Source: a virus. From it: DNA of 26,016 nucleotides. A program made the translations under genes and the position numbers. Positions 1 to 7,061 of the stretch are shown here, one piece after another. The stretch is taken from IMG/VR virus record IMGVR_UViG_3300027784_000037, positions 1-26,016 of that record. One strand, written 5' to 3'. A model generated the notes under the pieces. The model had not been told where the DNA came from and did no database searches. It worked only from the letters and a program-made list of their open reading frames with translations. Position 1 is the first letter of the stretch; each line of letters begins with the position of its first letter.

Positions 1-112
1 ATAGGAGGCCCCCCTTATAATATAATAAGAAGGCGCGGGGCAGCGATGTCCCATATTCCTTCATCGGTTGAGGGGCGCTGAAAAAACAACAAAAAAGGTG
101 AAAAATATGAGA
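1..112 (+). repeat. Leader repeat copy A (promoter and 5' leader)
   Basis: This stretch matches 25563-25673 almost perfectly; the one clear difference is an extra C at position 78. It holds a TATA-like run (about 14-28), a GC-rich patch, the block CCTTCATCGGTTGAGGGGCG, an A-rich tract, and the SD GGTGA before the ATG at 107. A shorter version lies at 629-682. In all three cases it ends at the start codon of a gene, so I read it as a shared promoter and leader. The window begins inside the repeat, so its upstream edge is unknown. Confidence 0.85.
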
Positions 113-550
113 TATAGCAAAGATGTATGCGACATGAAAGAAAAACTCTTATCGGACGTTCAAGCGTCTGAGCAGGATGAACTGACTATAGAGAAAGAAG
201 AGATCTACAAGGCGATCAGGAAAAACAGCCATCTCGATCAGGCCGAATATCATTTCGCGGTTGATGAAGGCTCGAATAAATTGAGATTCGTTCATTTTCC
301 TGAAGAATGCTCCATAGATCCAGATCTGCACGGAGATATCACAATGATTGATTTCAAAGAAATATGCAAACCCATTGATAAACGTGAACGAGGGCGGATC
401 CTGAACGAATATATAGAGTTCGCTGACGGCGATGAAGAGGACGGAAAAACGATGATGAAAGATGGAAACTGGGAAGACGAGTTTATGGATATCCCTGAAA
501 AAATACGCATAGACGTGGATCAAGAAAGAAAGCTGAAAGTCCTAGAATGA
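107..550 (+). CDS. Hypothetical acidic protein, 147 aa
   Basis: I do not recognise this family. The product is soluble and acidic, without membrane segments, Cys pairs or a signal peptide. The ATG at 107 is chosen because it follows the SD GGTGA in the shared leader. An in-frame TTG at 68 would start inside that leader, and the equivalent upstream frame is closed in the methyltransferase copy at 25668, so the leader is not coding. The first 20 or so residues faintly resemble those of the next gene (D-x-K-E-K-x-L-x-x-x-Q), which suggests that leader and N-terminus may have been duplicated together. By position next to the replication gene and by its private promoter, an early role is a fair guess but not shown. 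Confidence 0.75.
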   Translation: MRYSKDVCDMKEKLLSDVQASEQDELTIEKEEIYKAIRKNSHLDQAEYHFAVDEGSNKLRFVHFPEECSIDPDLHGDITMIDFKEICKPIDKRERGRILNEYIEFADGDEEDGKTMMKDGNWEDEFMDIPEKIRIDVDQERKLKVLE

Positions 551-590
551 GATGAAATCGTTGAGATCGCTGAAAACCACTTACAAAAAC

Positions 591-600
591 CTTTATAAAA
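591..600 (+). promoter_or_regulatory. TATA-like box for the gene at 680
   Basis: CTTTATAAAA lies about 85 nt before the ATG at 680. An archaeal start about 25 nt downstream would begin transcription near 622, just before the conserved leader block at 629. The leader block would then be mostly transcribed as 5' UTR. This is inferred from spacing only. Confidence 0.5.
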
Positions 601-628
601 CCCTTTCCTATTTCGCAAAGGTCCCTCC

Positions 629-682
629 TTCCTTCATCGGTTGAGGGGCGTGAAAAAACAAAACAAAAAAGGTGAAAAAATG
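629..682 (+). repeat. Leader repeat copy B (5' leader)
   Basis: The core TTCCTTCATCGGTTGAGGGG, the following CGTGAAAAAACAA, the A-rich tract and the SD GGTGAAAAA are shared with 1-112 and 25563-25673. The upstream part of those copies is absent and replaced by a different TATA region. CCTTC can pair with GAGGG around the loop ATCGGTT, so a small RNA hairpin is possible. Confidence 0.8.
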
Positions 683-1297
683 TCTGAAAAAAAGACTATG
701 ATGGACGAAAAGGAAAAACGATTAGGCAGCGCTCAATCGCTGCCGCGGATAAAAATGGATAACAGGGATGAACGACCACTCGACGAAGTTGTCGACCACT
801 TCCATGACAGGAACCGGATATCCTGCTCGGAAAAAAGCCTCGAAGCATTGATTTCGCATATGAAAGAATCATATGAAATTTGCGGCTTCGAGGTCGACAG
901 GAAGGAACCCGAGCGAGTCGGGATAATAAAAAGACCGGACCACTGGGAGCTTTTCTTCCTAATCGATATCGATGATGAAAATGAAAAATTCATCAATGGG
1001 TTCGGGTTTGCATATAATATCAGGGAAAAAAACGGATACTGGGGGCCGATGCATATCCCCCTCGAACTCCCTCGAGACATAGATAAGAATCAAATCATGA
1101 AAGCCAAAGAGATGATCTTTGATAGCCAGGGAAAAATAAAATATGCCGGAATAAAAGAACGATTAAGCTCCGAATATAGTGACGTTATCGGGCCCCGGAT
1201 CCTGGCCCGCTATTGCCGTTGGGACCAGCGGATAAACGTTGCAAAAAATAAATATAATGATATAGTATATAGCGGTGATAATCATGATTCCAGATAA
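680..1297 (+). CDS. Hypothetical acidic protein, 205 aa
   Basis: I do not recognise this family. The product is soluble and acidic, with an aromatic and hydrophobic middle (about residues 75-130, W/F/Y-rich strands) that looks like an alpha/beta domain and a basic C-terminal third. The ATG at 680 follows GGTGA in the shared leader. The in-frame TTG at 641 lies inside the leader and is not favoured. The last codons overlap the start of the primase-polymerase gene by 14 nt, so the two are probably translated together and this protein may work in replication. It shares leader and promoter style with the gene at 107, though the protein bodies are not obviously related. Confidence 0.75.
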   Translation: MSEKKTMMDEKEKRLGSAQSLPRIKMDNRDERPLDEVVDHFHDRNRISCSEKSLEALISHMKESYEICGFEVDRKEPERVGIIKRPDHWELFFLIDIDDENEKFINGFGFAYNIREKNGYWGPMHIPLELPRDIDKNQIMKAKEMIFDSQGKIKYAGIKERLSSEYSDVIGPRILARYCRWDQRINVAKNKYNDIVYSGDNHDSR

Positions 1298-4079
1298 ATT
1301 AAAATCCAAAGGATTGTCCTTCATAAAATTGAGAGCCCCAAGTGATGAAACCAATGGAAAGGCGCCGGCGGAAAAATTCAAAAATAAACGGGAGAATCAT
1401 TATGACGCCGATGAAATAAAACAGTGGAAGGCGCAAGGCGCTGACGGGAATTACGCGGTCCTTTTCAAAGAGGGTGATAATTATATGGGGATTGACGCTG
1501 ACAGCGCAGAGTTGGAAAGAGTGATCGACGAAAGATTGCCCCGGACTTTCACGGTCAGAACGGGTCGTGGTGGGAAGCATTATTATTTCAAGCTCGAGGA
1601 TAAAAGCGAAGCTGAAAATTTGACGCTTGATCTTGATAATGAAAACCATGGTCATCTCCAATTTCGGGATAAATATCTCGTGGGGCCAAATAGCATGCAC
1701 GGCGCAACCGGCAATCTCTATGAAATATATAGGGACGAGGAGATTGCAGAAATAACATGGATGGATATAAAAGCGGCGCTCGAAGACTATCTTGATCATG
1801 GAGGGCCTGAAATAACCTCCGATGAAAAGGCAACCGATAGGGATGAAATCAACGACATCGATTTTCATATGAGTGATATGATGACCAAATCGAAATTCAC
1901 GCGTTATAAAGGAAATGAATTCTGTGGCTCCCATCCGGTTCACGGATCTGAAAGCGGTCGGAATTTCTATGTCGATTTCGTTGAAGATCAATGGAAATGT
2001 TTCCGTTGCGGAACCGGGGGCGGAGCGATTCAATTTGCAGCGGTGGAAGCGGGCGTCATTTCATGTGACGAATCTGATATAGGCGCAGTGACCGGAAAAA
2101 AATTCATGGAAACTATCGATTATATAAATGAACAATATGGAAAAAATATCGATATCAACGCGGTCCCCAGAGATCTTATCGAAAAACTTACAGAATTTCA
2201 CGAGGACCCAGATAAGTTATCCTATGAGACGGAATTTTTCATCCTAGCGAAGAACATCGACGAACTAGAAAACAAAAGATTCGGGGATCCTATCGAAGTT
2301 CCGGCCCCCCTCATTGAAGATCTCAAGGACTATAAAGTGATTTCAAAGAGGATATATAAATGCGGGGAATGCGGGGAATATATCTTCTGGGACAGGACTG
2401 ACGAACCATATGTCTGCCCGATTTGCGATGAAGGCGATAATTTCAATCCCGTTTTTCCAACACAGCATGACAGGATAGCGGAAGTCATAAACGAGAACTA
2501 TCATTTCGCAACGCCGAAAAAAAGCATCCAGGAAACGAAAGTCGGTCATCTTCATGTTTATGATGCAGGAATATATCGAGCGGAAACCGGACACGCCGCG
2601 GTCCGTGAAAAAACACGGGAATATATGCCGTCCGCGAAAACACACTGGCAAAAACAGGTGATGGCGGCGATTTCAGACCAAACGCAGGTGGAATCTGACG
2701 ACTTCGGGGCGCCGGTTGGATTTATAACTTTCGAGAACGGCGTCCTCGATATAGAAAAGAACGAAATGCTCGATCACGACCCAGATATGCTTGCTCTTGC
2801 GAAAATCCCGATCGAATATGACACCCAAAAGGATCATGACTGCCCGATGTTCAAAGATTTTTTGCGATTCAATTTTGAAAATGAAGAGGACGTCATAATC
2901 TGTCAGGAAGTTCTGGGGTCCGCCCTTTTAACTGAAAAATTGCATAAAAAACTTATCATGCTGGCGGGAGACACAGATGCAGGGAAGTCGGCTTTCATCC
3001 GCTTGATAAAAAAAGCGGTCGGAGAAGAAAATGTTTCGGCTGTCTCATTAGAACAACTGTCAACGAAAAACAACGACTTTCAGATCAGCCATCTCCGAGG
3101 GGCTCTCATGAATATAAATCATGAGTCCGACCAATATTTTATGAACCGAACCGACACCCTGAAATCGATAGCCGATGGGAATGAAATGATATGGAACCAG
3201 AAATGGCAACAAACTATGGGGTTCAGCCCCCATGCCGAACATATATTCGCAACGAACATAACTCCTGCGTGTCCCGCGGATGACAATTCTTTTTGGAATC
3301 GGTTTTTCGTCCTGATATTCCCTCGACGTCTCCCGGAAAAAATCGGGGACAAATGCCCGACCTGCGGTGGGGGCGATTTCGAGATGAAATTCGATCGGAT
3401 AAAAACCTGTACGCAATGCGGTCAGCGGCAACAATATGGGGACCTCGAAAAGGATATCATCGAGGAAGAACGAAAAGGAATAATTCAATGGTTGGTTCGA
3501 GGAGCAAGACGATTTTTGAAAAACGATCGGAAGTTCTCCTATGAGCAATCTGACGAAGAGACGCGGCGGCGCTGGAAGATGTTCGGAGACGCCTTATCTC
3601 GATTCAGCGAATTGGTTTGCTATGAAAAAGAAGGATCGTTCTATTCAACTCGAGAACTATATGATATCTATAGAGACTATTGCGACTCCCTCGATAAAGG
3701 CGCGGTCCGGCGGCGAAAATTCACTGAAAGGATCCAAAAAGAGGTCCATTTCGCAAGATACGGAGATAAAAGAGTGGACGGAAAAACGCAACCGGTCTTC
3801 GAAAACATCGAGGTGAAGGAATTCAATTCTGACGGGGAAATCATAGGAAAAAACATTGAACGGAGGAAAAAACCGCGGGATTACACTGACGACGACATCA
3901 TGAATGAACTGCTTCATATAGTTAAGTCCGAAGGCGGTGTCTCACGGGAAGATCTTTTCAGGAAAATCAAAGCCAGAACGTGGATCGAATCGGAAGAAAA
4001 GTTCATGGAATTCATAAACAAACTGATCGATGAAAAAGAATTGAAACAAGAAGGCTTTGGATACTATGAGGCGCAGTGA
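1284..4079 (+). CDS. Primase-polymerase / SF3 helicase replication protein
   Basis: This 931-residue protein likely primes and unwinds viral DNA. The N-terminus (about 1-150) is an archaeo-eukaryotic PrimPol domain with D71-x-D73 and the motif GGKHYYF (His99). A DnaG-like CHC2 zinc finger follows (C214, H217, C239, C242), then a zinc ribbon (C360, C363, C378, C381). An SF3/D5-type ATPase has Walker A GDTDAGKS at 562-569 and a FATNITPACPADDNSFWNR sensor and arginine-finger stretch near 650-675. A further zinc ribbon (C691, C694, C709, C712) sits inside the helicase just after that stretch, which is unusual. The C-terminal 70 residues look like a winged helix. The start at ATG 1284 uses CGGTGAT as SD; a GTG at 1275 is inside that site. 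The gene overlaps the preceding one. Confidence 0.92.
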   Translation: MIPDKLKSKGLSFIKLRAPSDETNGKAPAEKFKNKRENHYDADEIKQWKAQGADGNYAVLFKEGDNYMGIDADSAELERVIDERLPRTFTVRTGRGGKHYYFKLEDKSEAENLTLDLDNENHGHLQFRDKYLVGPNSMHGATGNLYEIYRDEEIAEITWMDIKAALEDYLDHGGPEITSDEKATDRDEINDIDFHMSDMMTKSKFTRYKGNEFCGSHPVHGSESGRNFYVDFVEDQWKCFRCGTGGGAIQFAAVEAGVISCDESDIGAVTGKKFMETIDYINEQYGKNIDINAVPRDLIEKLTEFHEDPDKLSYETEFFILAKNIDELENKRFGDPIEVPAPLIEDLKDYKVISKRIYKCGECGEYIFWDRTDEPYVCPICDEGDNFNPVFPTQHDRIAEVINENYHFATPKKSIQETKVGHLHVYDAGIYRAETGHAAVREKTREYMPSAKTHWQKQVMAAISDQTQVESDDFGAPVGFITFENGVLDIEKNEMLDHDPDMLALAKIPIEYDTQKDHDCPMFKDFLRFNFENEEDVIICQEVLGSALLTEKLHKKLIMLAGDTDAGKSAFIRLIKKAVGEENVSAVSLEQLSTKNNDFQISHLRGALMNINHESDQYFMNRTDTLKSIADGNEMIWNQKWQQTMGFSPHAEHIFATNITPACPADDNSFWNRFFVLIFPRRLPEKIGDKCPTCGGGDFEMKFDRIKTCTQCGQRQQYGDLEKDIIEEERKGIIQWLVRGARRFLKNDRKFSYEQSDEETRRRWKMFGDALSRFSELVCYEKEGSFYSTRELYDIYRDYCDSLDKGAVRRRKFTERIQKEVHFARYGDKRVDGKTQPVFENIEVKEFNSDGEIIGKNIERRKKPRDYTDDDIMNELLHIVKSEGGVSREDLFRKIKARTWIESEEKFMEFINKLIDEKELKQEGFGYYEAQ

Positions 4080-4084
4080 TATAT

Positions 4085-4216
4085 ATGACTGAGTGCCCCG
4101 ATTGCGAAAAAGAAAATGAGGATGATAGCATGATGGAAAAAAGTCACCCGGATCCCAGACGGGCCAGGGACTATATGTATGACCCGGAAGAGTTACTCGA
4201 TGATGATAGTGAGTAG
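4085..4216 (+). CDS. Small acidic CxxC protein, 43 aa
   Basis: A short reading frame begins 5 nt after the helicase stop, with GTGAT from the previous gene's end as a weak SD. The product starts MTECPDCEKENEDD and ends in a very acidic tail. One CxxC pair is present, so it could bind zinc only as a dimer or with other ligands. Its position directly behind the replication gene and before a T-tract suggests it is the last gene of that operon. No function is recognised. Confidence 0.5.
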   Translation: MTECPDCEKENEDDSMMEKSHPDPRRARDYMYDPEELLDDDSE

Positions 4217-4244
4217 CTCGACCGACAAAACCTTTTCCTTCTTA

Positions 4245-4253
4245 TTTTTTTTT
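4245..4253 (+). terminator. T-tract terminator after the replication operon
   Basis: Nine consecutive T residues lie in a pyrimidine-rich stretch 29 nt after the stop at 4216. Archaeal RNA polymerase ends transcription at such T-tracts without needing a hairpin. A second run of eight T lies at 4320-4327. Confidence 0.5.
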
Positions 4254-4268
4254 CCACTTCGCCCAAAC

Positions 4269-4280
4269 TAACGGCCGTTA
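4269..4280. promoter_or_regulatory. Perfect dyad TAACGGCCGTTA (motif copy 1)
   Basis: This perfect 12-bp palindrome is the most symmetric member of a motif family found at 5224, 10424, 12802, 14455, 16998 and 19375. Unlike the others it is not next to a start codon but lies between two T-tracts. That favours a DNA-binding site, or a hairpin in a long leader, over a simple SD variant. Confidence 0.6.
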
Positions 4281-4464
4281 TTTTACAATTACACATTGAC
4301 GTGTTATACCGATAGAGGGTTTTTTTTAGATTTCGTCCTGAAAGGGGTGCATAAAATAGCTAAAATGGGGCGTTCACCCTACCCTTCAAAGCCGGTTTTT
4401 GTCTTTTTATCGAGTCTTTTTCGCCAATCCCGGTTTTCAGGTTATTATTATACCCTTCATTTTT

Positions 4465-4584
4465 ATAATGTAGTTAGCATAAGCCTTGTTTTGCAACTCT
4501 TTATAGAGATATCAATGTTTGTCTATTATCTCTTCTTATATCTCAATGAAAGTTGGAAAGTAAAGCTTATAACAACTACATTAT
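4465..4584 (+). ncRNA. Structured RNA candidate, copy 1
   Basis: This 120-nt element is repeated at 18504-18624. The ends form a perfect 11-bp stem (4465-4475 with 4574-4584, ATAATGTAGTT). A 6-bp stem follows (ATAAGC 4479-4484 with 4565-4570), then CAAC/GTTG plus TTT/AAA (4494-4502 with 4549-4555). The tip is a separate hairpin, AGAGATA 4505-4511 with TATCTCT 4527-4533. The outer parts match copy 2 closely, while the tip (about 4506-4538) is different sequence of nearly the same length yet can still fold. That pattern suits a structured RNA, or less likely a miniature mobile element with terminal inverted repeats. The strand is inferred from the flanking genes. Confidence 0.6.
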
Positions 4585-4595
4585 ATTAATAGCTT

Positions 4596-4628
4596 TATTT
4601 AAAGGAAAAAAACTAAAGGGAAATAAGC
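4596..4628 (+). promoter_or_regulatory. Promoter-like block, copy 1
   Basis: ATTTAAAGGAAAAA is identical to the block before the portal gene (8245-8258) and is followed by a related A/G-rich stretch. It begins 12 nt after the structured element, an arrangement repeated at 18651. It lies far from the next gene (4751), so it may drive a long leader or be a degenerate copy. Confidence 0.4.
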
Positions 4629-4665
4629 AATACGAAGATTGAAATTGGTTGAAATGAGTAAAAAG

Positions 4666-4679
4666 TTAGGAAATCCTAA
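4666..4679. promoter_or_regulatory. Operator-like dyad TTAGGAAATCCTAA
   Basis: Two perfect 6-bp arms around AA sit immediately upstream of the TATA box at 4683-4699. This is a typical place for an archaeal activator or for a repressor blocking TFB and TBP. No cognate regulator is identified. Confidence 0.45.
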
Positions 4680-4682
4680 AAA

Positions 4683-4699
4683 TTGTATATATATAAAAT
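4683..4699 (+). promoter_or_regulatory. TATA box of the packaging operon
   Basis: TTGTATATATATAAAATCG contains the best TATA match in the window. A start about 25 nt downstream would be near 4716, either at the ATG of the 12-codon frame or just ahead of the terS SD GGTGGTGAT (4738-4746). Confidence 0.6.
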
Positions 4700-4715
4700 C
4701 GAATAGGTGATAATT

Positions 4716-4754
4716 ATGAATATAGCTCATAAAAATGGTGGTGATCGAAGATGA
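4716..4754 (+). CDS. 12-codon leader frame overlapping terS
   Basis: ATG at 4716, preceded by AGGTGAT, opens a frame for MNIAHKNGGDRR. Its TGA overlaps the terS ATG (ATGA). The good SD and the overlap suggest translational coupling. However, the predicted transcription start falls at almost the same place, so the SD may not be transcribed and the frame could be chance. Confidence 0.3.
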   Translation: MNIAHKNGGDRR

Positions 4755-5209
4755 AAGGAAGTGGAGATCTGCCAAACTACTTCGAGGTCCCAGTTCCCGA
4801 AGAAAGGCCTAACCCAGGTTGGACCTGCGAAGAAAGGCGCGCCTATATATTGCGAAAGATTATAAAAAAGGGGGACCCGCAGCTGGTCAGGCGAAAGCCT
4901 CTAGCAACGGCCTTCGACATTTCGCAGCAGCAGATTTCGAAGGATATCAAGCAGATTGCGAAATCAATCGGGCAGAACACCAGCTCCGAAGTTCTCGAGA
5001 CCGAATTGAAACTAGGCTATCAAAAAGTTAAAGATCAACTGGAAAAGGAAGGGGAATGGGCTGAGGTTCGTCGGACCCTGGATAGCTATAGAAAGTTCCT
5101 GATGGATCTCGGAAAAATAGAAAAGCAGCCTGAAGAAAAAAGGATCTTGCATGAGGGCCTTGATAAGGTGCAAATAAATTTCGTTGAAGCCGAAGACGAC
5201 GAAGATTGA
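4751..5209 (+). CDS. terS: Small terminase subunit (probable)
   Basis: This 152-residue protein precedes the large terminase, the normal place for the subunit that recognises viral DNA and hands it to the motor. Residues about 30-75 look like a helix-turn-helix (DISQQQISKDIKQIAK). A helical, oligomerisation-like segment follows (about 80-125), and the acidic tail would contact TerL. The start at 4751 has GGTGGTGAT as SD. The gene has its own TATA box and an operator-like dyad upstream. Naming rests on position and HTH, not on clear family similarity, since small terminases diverge strongly. A transcription regulator is the main alternative. Confidence 0.75.
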   Translation: MKGSGDLPNYFEVPVPEERPNPGWTCEERRAYILRKIIKKGDPQLVRRKPLATAFDISQQQISKDIKQIAKSIGQNTSSEVLETELKLGYQKVKDQLEKEGEWAEVRRTLDSYRKFLMDLGKIEKQPEEKRILHEGLDKVQINFVEAEDDED

Positions 5210-5223
5210 GGGCATTATAAAAA

Positions 5224-5235
5224 TAACGGGCGTTG
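5224..5235. promoter_or_regulatory. Dyad at the terL start (motif copy 2)
   Basis: TAACGGGCGTTG lies 6 nt before the ATG at 5242. The arms AACG/CGTT are perfect. The GGGCG in the centre is the only SD-like sequence, so dyad and ribosome site coincide. Confidence 0.6.
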
Positions 5236-5241
5236 ATTTTC

Positions 5242-6510
5242 ATGAATCAGATTGACATAGAATTGCTTCCCCATCAAAAAGAATTTTTCAAGGACGACGC
5301 CAGAAATAAAGTTTTGATCGGCGGACGTGGGAGCGGCAAGACGGTTGCGGGGTCGCTTTGGATATTGATGAAAATCATGAATTCAGACAGGCGAATAAAC
5401 TGTCTGGTTGCGGCACCGACGTATAAAATGTTGAAAGATTCAGTGGTTTCAACCTTCGAAAAAACTTTGTATGGTGATGAATCATATAGTCTGCCCTTCA
5501 CTGAAAACGTCATAAAAGAGTTCCATAAAGGAGATATGAGGATGGAATTGGTCGACGGCTCGAAAATATATTTCAGATCAGCCGGAGATGAAAGAAAGGC
5601 TGACAAGATCAGGGGTCTCACACTCTCGAAAGCTTGGATCGATGAAATCGCAATGGTTTCGAAAAAAGCATATCAAATTATTCAAGGGGCGATGCGGGAA
5701 TCCCAAAACGCTGAATTGATCGGGACTTCCACTCCAAAGGGTTTCAATTGGTTATATGATTTTTTCGAAAATAATGATGACCCGGGCTATAATTCCATCT
5801 CAGGAATCTCGAGTTGGGAAAATTTCAAACTTCCTGAAGATTATATTCAGGATATGGAAAAGAGCTATAGCAAGGAATTCAAGCAGCAAGAAATCGAGGG
5901 GAAGTTCATAAAATTCGAGGGTCTCATTTATAAGGAATTTGAAGAGTCCGAACATCTTTTGACGCGCGAAGAGATCGATGAATTAGGGCCCCCCACTGAA
6001 ATCTTTTGGGGTTATGATTCGGGATATATCAATCCACGCGTTTTCATAAAAATAGAAAAATATGGGGACCTCCATGTCATATCTCGAGAACAATATGAAG
6101 AAAAATGGCTGGTTTCGAATGCAATCGAATATATGAAAGATGATATAGCGTCCGATCCTATATATTGCGACCCCAGCGCAAAATCTGATATAGAGGAGAT
6201 GAAAGACGAAGGTCTGAAACCGATCGGAGGGAATAACGATATCAATGGAGGGATTCAAGAAATAAAAAAGATGTTCAAAAATGGAAATCTAATGATAAAT
6301 CATAACTGTCAAAACATCATAAATGAATTGAAGAGCTATCGGTGGGACGAAAATAAGGATAAACCGGTTAAGGAACTAGACCATGCCCTCGACGCTATAA
6401 GATATGCTTTATATTCGAAAAAGAAATCAAAAAAAGGAGGGGGAAAGACAGCCCGATTGAAAACCCGGGACCCATATCAAACAACCAGTCCGACATCCCC
6501 ATTCCAGTAG
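5242..6510 (+). CDS. terL: Large terminase subunit (ATPase and nuclease)
   Basis: TerL pumps DNA into the prohead and cuts the concatemer. The ATPase domain shows Walker A GGRGSGKT (27-34), Walker B with D134-E135 (KAWIDEIA), and the coupling motif GTSTPKG. The RNase H-fold nuclease has its acidic residues at D259 (GYDSGY), D310 (YCDPSA) and D380/D384 (DHALDAIRY). The length of 422 aa is normal. ATG 5242 is preferred to the upstream GTG at 5233, which lies within the dyad and SD. The basic, Gly- and Lys-rich C-terminus is unusual for this acidic proteome and may bind DNA or the portal. Confidence 0.96.
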   Translation: MNQIDIELLPHQKEFFKDDARNKVLIGGRGSGKTVAGSLWILMKIMNSDRRINCLVAAPTYKMLKDSVVSTFEKTLYGDESYSLPFTENVIKEFHKGDMRMELVDGSKIYFRSAGDERKADKIRGLTLSKAWIDEIAMVSKKAYQIIQGAMRESQNAELIGTSTPKGFNWLYDFFENNDDPGYNSISGISSWENFKLPEDYIQDMEKSYSKEFKQQEIEGKFIKFEGLIYKEFEESEHLLTREEIDELGPPTEIFWGYDSGYINPRVFIKIEKYGDLHVISREQYEEKWLVSNAIEYMKDDIASDPIYCDPSAKSDIEEMKDEGLKPIGGNNDINGGIQEIKKMFKNGNLMINHNCQNIINELKSYRWDENKDKPVKELDHALDAIRYALYSKKKSKKGGGKTARLKTRDPYQTTSPTSPFQ

Positions 6511-6772
6511 TCCTGGGAGGTCCAATAAATATAAATAGTTCGAAAACAATTCTATATATGATGAAAATGAAGATGACAACGGCGGCGGGAATTTTTAAAC
6601 CTCCTCGCGCCTCCCTAAACCCGCCGCCGTCTTTCAAAACAAAACTTTCAAAAAATAAAGATGAAAAGCGGCGGCGTTTTATCACCTTTTTTGACTGCCT
6701 TGCGCAGAAATACGCCCCTCCATCGTCTTCTTTCGAGACGCCGCCGCTCATCTTTCTCCAGGGTGATAAAAA
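6511..6772. other. GC-rich double-hairpin region after terL
   Basis: A TATA-like AATAAATATAAATAG at about 6524-6538 precedes two long-range inverted repeats. ACGGCGGCGGG (6579-6589) pairs perfectly with 6620-6630. AGCGGCGGCGT (6667-6677) pairs with 6738-6748, and this stem extends by AGATG/CATCT past a short bulge. All four arms share a GGCGGC core in otherwise AT-rich DNA. The 72-codon frame across it is basic and Pro-rich, and I reject it. Possible roles are a packaging signal next to terL, a small RNA, or a translation-control leader for 6773. Confidence 0.7.
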
Positions 6773-6934
6773 ATGAAAAAATTAAACGAAGGTATTATAG
6801 ATGATTCTCCCGAAGATCAAAAACAAGAAGATGAACGAAAGCAAGCGAAAATCACTCGAATGATATTGATAGAAGCATATAAAGAGGTTCGAAAAGAGCG
6901 TGAAAAAGAGCGTGAAAAAAATGAAGAAATCTGA
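6773..6934 (+). CDS. Small charged helical protein, 53 aa
   Basis: The start follows a strong SD (GGGTGAT at 6761-6767). The product has an acidic N-terminal half and ends in K-E-R-E repeats (KEREKEREKN), predicted to be a charged helix or coiled coil. It overlaps the next gene by 14 nt. It opens a chain of four very small genes between terL and the TFB gene. No family is recognised. Confidence 0.65.
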   Translation: MKKLNEGIIDDSPEDQKQEDERKQAKITRMILIEAYKEVRKEREKEREKNEEI

Positions 6935-7061
6935 AGTCCATAATCTGGTCTGGGCCAGAAAAAAATCTGAAAATGAAAAGGAAAAAAACGGCAAAGTTTC
7001 CCAATCAACAAAGAACATGAAATTGATGCGAAAAAACAAGATAATAACGGAGGACAAATAA
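6921..7061 (+). CDS. Small basic protein, 46 aa
   Basis: This frame starts inside the end of the previous gene and stops in TAATG, sharing its last base with the next ATG. It is Lys- and Asn-rich and clearly basic, which stands out in this acidic proteome and could mean nucleic-acid binding. No strong SD is seen: the upstream GAGCGTGAAAAA is weak, so translation may be coupled. No family is recognised. Confidence 0.5.
   Translation: MKKSEVHNLVWARKKSENEKEKNGKVSQSTKNMKLMRKNKIITEDK

Larger units (their letters stand above)
4217..4715. other. Gene-free control region between replication and packaging genes
   Basis: About 500 bp without a credible gene. It holds two T-tracts, the dyad at 4269, the structured repeat at 4465-4584, a promoter-like block at 4596, an operator-like dyad at 4666 and the terS promoter at 4683. 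The 97-codon frame at 4296-4589 is hydrophobic and basic, unlike every real protein here, and overlaps the structured repeat, so I reject it. A replication origin could also lie here, but no iterons were seen. Confidence 0.7.

Noticed and set aside
68-106. Upstream TTG starts for the genes at 107 and 680
   Set aside because: The 13-codon extensions are the shared leader read in frame; in the third copy the same frame meets a stop, so the leader is not coding.
4465-4584. Transposon (MITE) as first explanation for the 120-nt repeat
   Set aside because: Ends are inverted repeats, but homology extends slightly beyond them, no clear target-site duplication is seen, and internal nested pairing plus a swapped hairpin fits RNA better. 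Not fully excluded.
4296-4589. 97-codon frame in the control region
   Set aside because: Basic and hydrophobic, unlike the acidic virus proteins; no SD; overlaps the structured repeat, which explains its conserved part.
6395-6751. 118-codon minus-strand frame
   Set aside because: Antisense to the end of terL and the hairpin region; no SD; all credible genes here are on the plus strand.
6558-6776. 72-codon frame across the GC-rich hairpins
   Set aside because: Composition is driven by the inverted repeats, basic and Pro-rich; no SD; no support beyond absence of stops.
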